This document shows positions 1-5,118 of a stretch of 5,118 bases of DNA, one piece after another; within the stretch, counting starts at the first letter, position 1, and each line of letters begins with the position of its first letter. The DNA comes from Chlamydiota bacterium. GTDB lineage: Bacteria; Chlamydiota; Chlamydiia; Chlamydiales; Rhabdochlamydiaceae. The stretch is from NCBI GenBank assembly GCA_027348355.1, contig DAIEPN010000067.1, positions 1 to 5,118 of the forward strand, written 5' to 3'. Under the pieces are notes generated by a model, which made no database searches, was not told the DNA's origin, and was given only the letters and a program-made list of their open reading frames with translations. Both the position numbers and the translations under genes were made by a program.

Positions 1-30
1 ATTACCCTATGGTGAAACTACATGTAAGAT

Positions 31-35
31 GGAGA
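31..35 (+). promoter_or_regulatory. Shine-Dalgarno site that favours the htrA start at 44
   Basis: GGAGA lies 8 nt before the ATG at 44. For the in-frame ATG at 29, this motif would be inside the coding sequence, and the nearest purine-rich stretch upstream (GGTGA at 11-15) is 13 nt away. The site therefore favours a protein that begins MLLKFEP and removes five residues from the longer reading. Confidence 0.6.
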
Positions 36-43
36 AAAAACAT

Positions 44-1882
44 ATGCTTTTAAAATTTGAACCTAGAACTAGAATCCGCATTCTTGTATCGAGTCTTCTT
101 TCTATCGCTATGACATATACTGGTTGTACGTCTGGTGACAATAGCCAAAATAGTGAACGTTTAGCAGCGCAATCCTCAAAAACCCTAACCGAGGTAACTC
201 ATGGTGTAACAAACCATTCTATTCCCTTGCTTACAAGTAATCCGATTGCAGAGGCTTCTAGCCTACCTGCAGAAAACAAGGAAGGAACAGGTGAGTGCAG
301 GTGTTCAGCTACTCAAACTTCTAAAGATCCTACCAATAAAGAAATGAGCCGCTGTGAATGTGTAAACAAAAAATCTGGAAACCTTTCTAAAGGTGAGTGC
401 AACTGTACAGCCACTCAGACTTCTAAAGAAATTACCAATAAGGAAATGGCCTGCAGTGAATGTGAGAAGAAACCTGATAAAAAAGGAACTGGAAAACTGG
501 CTGTAGCAGCTCCTTCAAAAAATAGTAAAGACGATGAATGCGGGTGCACACCAGCTCAAATTTCTAAACCATTTACAAGCGTGGCAAAGAAAGCCACTCC
601 CGCTGTTGTTTTCATTAAAGTGGAAAGCAACGGAAACGACCTCGATGATGGGTTTCCAGACGGATCTCCAAATCCCTATGATAATTTTGGAGATGACTTT
701 TTACGTCGATTCTTTGGTGCCCCCCCAAGAGGCCAGCAAAAACCTATGCCTCAGTTAAGCCAAGGCTCTGGATTTCTTGTCTCCTCAGATGGATATATCA
801 TGACAAACGCCCATGTAATAGCTGGGTCTGACAAAATCTCTGTAGTTTTACATGACGGACGTGAGATTGATGGAGTCCTTATAGGCTCGGATCCTAATAC
901 GGATGTTGCCGTGATTAAAATCGAAGGAAAAGATTATCCCTATGTGGAATTTGGCAATTCTGATGACATGGATATTGGAGAATGGGTAATCGCAATCGGA
1001 AGCCCTTTCCAACTACAAGCTTCTTTAACTGTAGGTGTGATCAGTGCAAAAGGAAGACAAAACCTTCGCATCACAGATTTGGAAGATTTTATTCAAACTG
1101 ATGCAGCGATCAACCCAGGAAATTCAGGTGGACCGCTCCTCAACCTCCATAGCCAAGTGATTGGTATCAATACAGCGATTGTATCAAGATCTGGTGGGTA
1201 CATGGGTATTGGATTTGCCATTCCAAGTAACATGGCAAAAAATATCATGACTCAGATCATTGATAAAGGTGCTGTGACAAGAGGATTCTTAGGAGTGTCA
1301 CTCCAGCCTGTGGATAAAGATATTGCCGAAGCCTTCAATTTAGATAAAATCGAAGGGGCTCTCGTATCCGAAGTTGTCAAAGACTCTCCAGCAGATAAAG
1401 GTGGACTGAAACAAGGAGATATCATCCTAGAGTATAACAATACACCGATAAAATCCTTAGGTGGCTTTAGAAATGATATTTCTCTGATGGAGCCAGGTTC
1501 TACCGTAACTATGAAGGTAAACCGTAAAGGTCAAATCATGACGATCAAAATCCAACTTGGAAAAGCATCCGATGCGAGAAGTGCAAGCGGAATTTCCCAA
1601 CAAATTGGTTTTGAAGTAAGCAACCTTACACCTGACATAGCGAAACAACTCGGTTATGATGCGAGTGTAAAAGGGGTTGTGATCACAAAAATTAAACCTG
1701 GATCCGCTGCAGCACTCGCTGGTATGAGACCTGGGTTTGTGATTAAAGAAATCAATGATCAGCAAATCAACAATATTGAAGAGTTCAACAAAGTTCTCGA
1801 TGAACTTGGCACGAAAAAGACAATTAAGCTTTTAGTGAAACAAGGAAATGCAGATCGTTATTATTCTATTAAACTAAACTAA
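44..1882 (+). CDS. htrA: DegP/HtrA-family periplasmic serine endoprotease with Cys-rich N-terminal repeats
   Basis: This is a periplasmic serine protease/chaperone that degrades or refolds damaged exported proteins, especially outer-membrane proteins. Residue numbers count from an alternative ATG at 29; the chosen ATG at 44 is residue 6 and gives 612 aa. The trypsin-like domain spans about 181-405, with catalytic triad H262 (TNAHV), D292 (TDVAVI) and S366 (GNSGG). Two PDZ domains follow at about 416-510 and 525-612. The block from HDGREI through QTDAAINPGNSGG to VTRGFLGV closely resembles chlamydial HtrA as I remember it. The N-terminus has a basic/hydrophobic signal peptide ending in TGC (C33), so it may be a lipoprotein, although Tyr at -3 is atypical. 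Residues 88-189 are Cys-rich repeats, making the protein over 100 aa longer than the roughly 500 aa usual in Chlamydia. A strong terminator follows the gene. The start at 44 is preferred because GGAGA lies 8 nt upstream; the ATG at 29 has no comparable site. The frame is open to the window edge, but nothing supports a start further upstream. Confidence 0.95.
   Translation: MLLKFEPRTRIRILVSSLLSIAMTYTGCTSGDNSQNSERLAAQSSKTLTEVTHGVTNHSIPLLTSNPIAEASSLPAENKEGTGECRCSATQTSKDPTNKEMSRCECVNKKSGNLSKGECNCTATQTSKEITNKEMACSECEKKPDKKGTGKLAVAAPSKNSKDDECGCTPAQISKPFTSVAKKATPAVVFIKVESNGNDLDDGFPDGSPNPYDNFGDDFLRRFFGAPPRGQQKPMPQLSQGSGFLVSSDGYIMTNAHVIAGSDKISVVLHDGREIDGVLIGSDPNTDVAVIKIEGKDYPYVEFGNSDDMDIGEWVIAIGSPFQLQASLTVGVISAKGRQNLRITDLEDFIQTDAAINPGNSGGPLLNLHSQVIGINTAIVSRSGGYMGIGFAIPSNMAKNIMTQIIDKGAVTRGFLGVSLQPVDKDIAEAFNLDKIEGALVSEVVKDSPADKGGLKQGDIILEYNNTPIKSLGGFRNDISLMEPGSTVTMKVNRKGQIMTIKIQLGKASDARSASGISQQIGFEVSNLTPDIAKQLGYDASVKGVVITKIKPGSAAALAGMRPGFVIKEINDQQINNIEEFNKVLDELGTKKTIKLLVKQGNADRYYSIKLN
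290..595 (+). repeat. Tandem Cys-rich repeat encoded inside htrA
   Basis: Two adjacent units start at 290 and 392, a 102-nt (34-aa) period. Each reads GEC-x-C-[ST]-ATQTSK, then TNKEM, then a second cysteine pair (CEC in unit 1, CSEC in unit 2). The first 72 nt of the two units match at 59 positions by hand alignment (about 82%). A diverged third partial copy at 533-595 reads DECGCTPAQISK and runs straight into the start of the protease domain. The units carry ten cysteines (residues 90, 92, 109, 111, 124, 126, 142, 145, 171, 173), mostly as CxC pairs. The region is rich in Lys, Thr, Ser and Asn and is probably an extended or disordered stalk between the membrane anchor or signal peptide and the protease. 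Confidence 0.9.
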
Positions 1883-1889
1883 TCTCAGT

Positions 1890-1940
1890 AGCACCTCTCA
1901 ACCTATCTTCTCGGTAGGTTGAGAGGTGCTTTCATTTTAT
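1890..1940 (+). terminator. Intrinsic terminator after htrA
   Basis: A perfect 16-bp inverted repeat (arms 1890-1905 and 1915-1930) begins 7 nt after the htrA stop codon. One more C-G pair (1907/1913), next to a T-G wobble (1906/1914), can reduce the loop to five bases. A T-rich run, TTCATTTTAT, follows at 1931-1940. This is a canonical Rho-independent terminator, and it separates htrA from the outer-membrane protein gene downstream. Confidence 0.9.
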
Positions 1941-2085
1941 TCACAAAGACACCTAGAACGTATCATTTTAAGGAAATTCCAAGAATCATTGTAAGTTGGC
2001 CGTGTATCTTTCAAAATAATAGCATATCTCCGTTGCTGATAACTCAAAAAATCAATTACAATTACCTTCCAACAAATCACTCATT

Positions 2086-2090
2086 GAAGG
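2086..2090 (+). promoter_or_regulatory. Shine-Dalgarno site that sets the outer-membrane protein start at 2096
   Basis: GAAGG lies 5 nt before the ATG at 2096, and a clear signal peptide begins at that ATG. The open frame continues upstream to a TTG at 1919, but that codon is inside the right arm of the htrA terminator and the 59 residues in between look like translated non-coding DNA. The site fixes the start at 2096. Confidence 0.75.
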
Positions 2091-2095
2091 ATTTT

Positions 2096-3139
2096 ATGAA
2101 AAGGTATGTTCTTCTCTCTACTCTGTTAAGCACAGTTATTTTCGCTCAAGATAAGATAAGTCAAATACAGGACTCTCAAAAACAAGACCTCTACCAAAAA
2201 GACAAAGAGGTCATTTCAACCCACGGCGAATTCCTGTATTGGAATGTGAGAGAAAATTCTCTGGATTACGGATTAAAAATGAAAGACCAGGAATGGGGTC
2301 CTACAAACTTTTTCGCATTAGGAAAATACCAGACAGGTACATTTACTTATTCACCCGGTTTTCGTGTTGCGCTTAGCTATTACAATGCTCCAGAGTATTA
2401 CGAAGTGTGGGCTCAATACACCTGGCTACATTCCCAAGGAAATAATTCAGCTCATAAACCTTCCAATCCAAACTTATACTTAGATGGAACTTGGCCAACT
2501 TCTTCTTCTCCTACGCTTGCAGCACATAGCCACATCAAACTTACCTACAATCTAGCAGATGCATTTTTCACTCGTGTATTCATCCCCAATCCTAAACTAA
2601 AACTTCGTCTTTTAGGAGGTTTGACAGTGGCTTGGATGAACCAAGACTGGAGTGTCCAATATTTGAGTGAAAACACCTTTTCAAAGCTCAAAAATAATTG
2701 GGATTTTTGGGGTATTGGATTTAGAACAGGTGGTACAGCAGATTGTTTTTTAGGATATGATTTTTATATTACTGCCAAAACAACAGCTGCCGTTCTTCTA
2801 GGAAGGTATCACAATCACGGGCTACAAAAAACAAATTTCATCCCACCTTCCGTATATCCCCCTAGTTCATTCAACACGAATATACCCATTCGTAACGCAT
2901 ACTATGAAGATACTAGATGCGTCTACACAATCCAGTTTGTAGTTGGACCTTCATGGCAAAAGAATTTCACATCTTCACGAATAGAGGTTTTTGCAGGATA
3001 TGAAATCACATCTTGGTTCAATGTACTTGAAGTATTCCGTTCCATACCTGGAGCAAATGATTACTCCCAGCAAACTATAGTAAATAATGGGGCGATGAGC
3101 TTAGATGGGCTTACAGCACGTCTTACAATCGACTTTTAA
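2096..3139 (+). CDS. MOMP-like / Lpg1974-type beta-barrel outer-membrane protein
   Basis: This is a predicted outer-membrane barrel protein of 347 aa, probably a porin or porin-like surface protein. Residues 1-17 form a Sec signal peptide (MKRYVLLSTLLSTVIFA, likely cut before QDK). A short Gln/Lys/Asp-rich linker follows to about residue 38. The barrel then opens with GEFLYWNVRENSLDYGL (44-60). Alternating aromatic strands follow, such as SPGFRVALSYY (86-96) and YYEVWAQYTWLH (101-112). The protein ends in LTARLTIDF; a C-terminal Phe after an alternating strand is the usual signal for BAM-mediated barrel assembly. The opening GEFLYWN motif and the GLTxRxxxDF-like end match, from memory, the MOMP-like/Lpg1974 porins that are expanded in Simkania, Rhabdochlamydia and relatives. 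It has only two cysteines (217 and 275), unlike the Cys-rich MOMP of Chlamydia. Only weak promoter matches are visible in 1941-2095, for example TTCACA at 1940 with TATCAT at 1961 and a short 15-nt spacer. Substrate and selectivity are unknown. Confidence 0.82.
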   Translation: MKRYVLLSTLLSTVIFAQDKISQIQDSQKQDLYQKDKEVISTHGEFLYWNVRENSLDYGLKMKDQEWGPTNFFALGKYQTGTFTYSPGFRVALSYYNAPEYYEVWAQYTWLHSQGNNSAHKPSNPNLYLDGTWPTSSSPTLAAHSHIKLTYNLADAFFTRVFIPNPKLKLRLLGGLTVAWMNQDWSVQYLSENTFSKLKNNWDFWGIGFRTGGTADCFLGYDFYITAKTTAAVLLGRYHNHGLQKTNFIPPSVYPPSSFNTNIPIRNAYYEDTRCVYTIQFVVGPSWQKNFTSSRIEVFAGYEITSWFNVLEVFRSIPGANDYSQQTIVNNGAMSLDGLTARLTIDF

Positions 3140-3161
3140 TTCATGACTAATAAAAGTTTAC

Positions 3162-3206
3162 GAACTTCTCTCTACATCGATAGATTGAGAGAAGTTCATA
3201 TTTTAA
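3162..3206. terminator. Bidirectional terminator between convergent genes
   Basis: A perfect 11-bp inverted repeat, GAACTTCTCTC (3162-3172) and GAGAGAAGTTC (3187-3197), lies in the 77-nt gap between the outer-membrane protein gene (+) and the hypothetical gene (-). On the + strand it is followed by ATATTTTAAG; on the - strand by GTAAACTTTTATT. Both sides are T-rich enough for termination in either direction. The 14-nt loop contains the palindrome ATCGAT (3176-3181), and a TCTA/TAGA pairing inside the loop may offer an alternative inner stem. Confidence 0.75.
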
Positions 3207-3216
3207 GACTATAGGT

Positions 3217-4140
3217 TTACAGCTTTGATTTTGTTTCGACAACTTTATATTCGGTAGAGAAAAAAATTTCCGAGTTTAACCTACCCACGATGGTGTCCAA
3301 ACAAAAAGAGGGAGCTATCACAAAAATTCGCTTTCCTGGGAAAGAATCTTTAGTTTTACCAAGTTTTTGCAACATTACTTTAATTATAGCCACATTTATT
3401 TCTTGAATTTCGGTTACTTTTTGCATACTAGCAATTAATTTCTCATTATCATTCAATATGATCATCTTATTATGATCGCTCATAAAATTACTTTCTAGAT
3501 CTGGTTTTGTATAATCTAAAGCCTGTCGGACAAGCTTCATCAATTCTTTTATACGCTCGATTCTTGGTAGCTCGGATATATTTTTCACTTGCACACCAAT
3601 AGCTAATGCTACTTTTTTGGATAATCGTATGCATTCTTTCCAAAGCTGACTATCTTCAAGATATAGATCATCTAAAGAAATGTGATAAAGAGAACGATCT
3701 ACCCATCCCCTAACTACAAGGTTCTTCGAAGTTAAGTCTATATAGTCATCTACTAAATCAAATAAGTTCGAAGAAAAAGATAAACCTATCTTCAAAAATT
3801 CCGTCTCTAAATTTTCTTTATCGTAAAGAGGTTGTAAAACAATATCATTTTCTCGAGAGACCAGCTCAATCAAATCCGTTATATATTTTTTTTGTAAAAG
3901 TTCGGATGAACTATCAGATTGCATCACAAAGAACACAGTAGCTTTTCTAAAATCACCGCGCGTGTTTTGAAAGTGAGATCGAAGTAAATGATTCACACGA
4001 GAAGTCGTATCATCGGCGCTTGTAGGTGAAGCAACGAGACAGCTGTCCAAAGACCCTATTTCTTCTCCTTTAGATGGATGAGATAACACTAGTTGATTAT
4101 ATCTAGAAATCAAAGATTGAAGATTTGTTTTTACAGACAT
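3217..4140 (-). CDS. Hypothetical soluble protein, 307 aa
   Basis: I do not recognise this protein. It has no signal peptide and no membrane segment, so it is probably cytoplasmic or, in an intracellular bacterium, possibly secreted by a signal-peptide-independent route. The N-terminal ~60 residues are rich in Ser, Thr and polar residues. A strand-like segment KATVFFVM (67-73) is followed by mainly amphipathic helices (about 78-135, 165-210 and 231-262). A second strand-like segment, GKRIFVIAPSF (269-279), lies near the C-terminus, so an alpha/beta fold is possible. No catalytic motif is evident. The ATG at 4140 has AGG (4148-4150) 7 nt upstream and a good promoter beyond it. The intact 307-codon frame, ribosome site, promoter and shared terminator support a real expressed gene. 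It stands alone, convergent with the outer-membrane protein gene and divergent from the transporter gene. Its third codon positions look AT-richer by eye than those of htrA or the transporter. Confidence 0.8.
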   Translation of the reverse strand: MSVKTNLQSLISRYNQLVLSHPSKGEEIGSLDSCLVASPTSADDTTSRVNHLLRSHFQNTRGDFRKATVFFVMQSDSSSELLQKKYITDLIELVSRENDIVLQPLYDKENLETEFLKIGLSFSSNLFDLVDDYIDLTSKNLVVRGWVDRSLYHISLDDLYLEDSQLWKECIRLSKKVALAIGVQVKNISELPRIERIKELMKLVRQALDYTKPDLESNFMSDHNKMIILNDNEKLIASMQKVTEIQEINVAIIKVMLQKLGKTKDSFPGKRIFVIAPSFCLDTIVGRLNSEIFFSTEYKVVETKSKL

Positions 4141-4168
4141 TTAATAACCTATATTTACATTACTGAAA

Positions 4169-4197
4169 ATAATAAATATTTATCAAAATTAAGTAAA
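4169..4197 (-). promoter_or_regulatory. Sigma70-type promoter of the hypothetical gene
   Basis: Read on the minus strand: -35 TTTACT (4197-4192), a 17-nt spacer, then -10 TATTAT (4174-4169), which matches TATAAT at five of six bases. Transcription would start near 4162, leaving a leader of about 20 nt that contains the AGG ribosome site before the ATG at 4140. In such AT-rich DNA a chance match is possible, but the spacing and position fit well. Confidence 0.55.
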
Positions 4198-4291
4198 CTA
4201 GAAACTCAATCTTATTTATATAATAATATTTACATAACAATTTTTAAATTGGATTTAAAATAAATTTTATTAATAAATAAATACAAATAAT

Positions 4292-4337
4292 CTTAATTTA
4301 AATTATCAAACAACTGATAATTAAACATTAAATTAAG
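4292..4337. repeat. Imperfect palindrome upstream of the transporter promoter
   Basis: The inner arms AATTATCA (4301-4308) and TGATAATT (4315-4322) flank a 6-nt centre. The outer arms CTTAATTTA (4292-4300) and TAAATTAAG (4329-4337) extend it after a 6-nt one-sided bulge (4323-4328), giving 17 paired positions in all. It ends 16 nt upstream of the -35 box of the transporter promoter, where an activator or repressor could bind. AT-rich DNA produces such repeats by chance more readily, so a regulatory role is only a suggestion. Confidence 0.45.
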
Positions 4338-4353
4338 CTTTAAAAAAGATGAT

Positions 4354-4383
4354 TTGACTAAATTGTTATAAAATGAGTACAAT
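4354..4383 (+). promoter_or_regulatory. Sigma70-type promoter of the transporter gene
   Basis: -35 TTGACT (4354-4359; five of six match TTGACA) and -10 TACAAT (4378-4383; five of six match TATAAT) are separated by 18 nt. Transcription would start near 4390, giving a leader of about 25 nt with the purine-rich stretch AGAGA at 4406-4410 before the ATG at 4416. This is the best promoter match in the window. Confidence 0.75.
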
Positions 4384-4415
4384 TCCATTTTCTTTACTAA
4401 AAATTAGAGAATCCA

Positions 4416-5118
4416 ATGCAAATCCTTCTAGCTGTTTTCATGTTTGCGACCTGGACCACAATGTTCTCTTTTGGGAAGATCGCCTTAGCCATGAGCCCTC
4501 CCCTATTCCTAACAGGCTTTAGAATGGCGTTAGCAGGGATCTTACTATTAGGATATCTCCTCATAAGGAAAAGATCTTCTTTCAAGCTGAACCGACAACA
4601 GATCATTTCTTTAGTTCTCTTAGGCTTTTTCAGCATTTATCTCACTAACAGTCTAGAATTCTGGGGTTTACAATATCTTTCTGCGGCCAAGACCTGCTTT
4701 CTCTATAGTTTGTCCCCTTTCTTTGCTGCCTTTTTCTCTTATTTACATTTCAAAGAAAAACTTAACCTTAAAAAGGCTATAGGCCTCACGATTGGATTTT
4801 TTGGAATTATCCCTGTCCTTTTTTACAAGACCGGGACCGAAGAAATCCTCCATGCCTTCAGTATCTTTAGCTGGCCGGAGCTCGCTCTAATCGGAGCCGT
4901 CCTTTGCTCTGTATATGGTTGGGTACTTCTAAGACTTGTTGTAAAAAACCAAACTGTCTCTCCTTCTATGGCGAATGGAAGCAGTATGTTAATAGGTGGG
5001 ATTTTTGCATTTATCCATTCTTTCTTTGTAGAAAACTGGGCTCCAACTCCTGTGGCCGAAGGACAGATGGTCTCCTTTTTACAGATCGTTCTTTTGATGA
5101 CGGGGATTTCCAACATCC
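4416..5118 (+). CDS. DMT-superfamily (EamA-like) transporter, 3' end outside window
   Basis: This is an inner-membrane carrier of the drug/metabolite transporter superfamily. The window holds 234 codons without a stop and the gene continues past the right edge. About eight hydrophobic segments are visible (residues ~1-24, 29-50, 61-82, 90-110, 119-137, 153-175, 186-205, 218-234), out of the ten usual for the family. Typical EamA features include a first helix with a Trp (ATWTTMFSFGKIAL), then PLFLTGFRMALAG, whose Arg sits in the position typical of the second helix, and SLEFWGLQYLSAAKTCFLYSLSP in helices 3-4. The ATG at 4416 has AGAGA 5 nt upstream and a strong promoter. Substrate cannot be read from the sequence. 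In Chlamydia trachomatis a DMT protein (CTL843) imports S-adenosylmethionine from the host, so a similar role is plausible here but unproven. Amino-acid, nucleotide-sugar or drug transport are alternatives. Confidence 0.88.
   Translation, partial: MQILLAVFMFATWTTMFSFGKIALAMSPPLFLTGFRMALAGILLLGYLLIRKRSSFKLNRQQIISLVLLGFFSIYLTNSLEFWGLQYLSAAKTCFLYSLSPFFAAFFSYLHFKEKLNLKKAIGLTIGFFGIIPVLFYKTGTEEILHAFSIFSWPELALIGAVLCSVYGWVLLRLVVKNQTVSPSMANGSSMLIGGIFAFIHSFFVENWAPTPVAEGQMVSFLQIVLLMTGISNI

Larger units (their letters stand above)
4141..4415. promoter_or_regulatory. AT-rich divergent intergenic region
   Basis: This 275-nt gap separates the hypothetical gene (-) from the transporter gene (+). It is strikingly AT-rich, dominated by runs such as TTTAAATT and AATAAATA, with stop codons in all frames and no RNA gene or ORF visible. 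It holds one promoter per direction (described separately) and an imperfect palindrome at 4292-4337. The long AT-rich centre (about 4200-4350) could act as UP elements or bent DNA, which is inference from composition only. Confidence 0.75.

Noticed and set aside
1..43. End of an upstream gene, for example a frame ending at TGA 13-15 or at TAA 51-53 (sucD precedes htrA in Chlamydia)
   Set aside because: Only 4 to 17 codons are visible and they match nothing I can recognise, so no gene can be supported.
534..758. A 74-codon + strand ORF inside htrA
   Set aside because: It is an out-of-frame shadow of htrA, with no ribosome site or recognisable protein features.
1252..1765. Two minus-strand ORFs (62 and 102 codons) opposite htrA
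   Set aside because: They are antisense shadows of the conserved PDZ-coding region, with no plausible start signals or domain content.
1919..2095. An N-terminal extension of the outer-membrane protein starting at TTG 1919
   Set aside because: The TTG lies within the right arm of the htrA terminator, has no ribosome site, and the extension would bury the clear signal peptide that starts at 2096.
4141..4415. Replication origin or small RNA in the AT-rich gap
   Set aside because: No DnaA-box cluster, iterons or independent promoter-terminator pair were found; high AT alone is not sufficient.
4397..5116. Two minus-strand ORFs (79 and 97 codons) opposite the transporter gene
   Set aside because: The plus strand encodes a coherent multi-helix membrane protein with a promoter, and the antisense frames look random.
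1..5118. CRISPR array, tRNA, rRNA or insertion sequence
   Set aside because: No regularly spaced direct repeats, no cloverleaf or rRNA-like stretch, and no transposase or terminal inverted repeats with target duplications were seen. The only tandem repeat is the coding one in htrA.

Overview
The window looks like chromosomal DNA of a low-GC, Gram-negative, obligate intracellular bacterium of the phylum Chlamydiota, most likely a non-Chlamydiaceae ('environmental') lineage such as the Simkania, Rhabdochlamydia or Parachlamydia groups. Two things point there. The protease and PDZ core of the first gene reads like chlamydial HtrA. The second gene looks like the MOMP-like/Lpg1974-type porins that are expanded in those lineages. 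The genus is inferred from remembered sequence; no search was run.

Layout: (1) 44-1882 (+), a DegP/HtrA periplasmic serine protease with two PDZ domains and an unusual N-terminal extension that has a lipobox-like cysteine and tandem Cys-rich repeats. (2) 1890-1940, a strong intrinsic terminator. (3) 2096-3139 (+), an exported beta-barrel outer-membrane protein of the MOMP-like/Lpg1974 type. (4) 3162-3206, a hairpin terminator shared by two convergent genes. (5) 4140-3217 (-), a 307-aa soluble protein that I do not recognise. (6) 4141-4415, a very AT-rich divergent intergenic region with a convincing sigma70-type promoter in each direction and an imperfect palindrome. (7) 4416-5118 (+), the first 234 codons of a DMT/EamA-family transporter that runs off the window; in an intracellular chlamydia it could be a host-metabolite carrier such as the S-adenosylmethionine transporter.

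The genes appear to be separate transcription units, not an operon. A loose common theme is the cell envelope and host interface: a protease that handles outer-membrane proteins, a porin-like protein, and an inner-membrane metabolite carrier. The most notable feature is the cysteine-repeat stalk of HtrA. All 11 cysteines of the protein lie there and none in the catalytic or PDZ domains, which suggests a link to the disulfide-based chlamydial envelope or to redox control.
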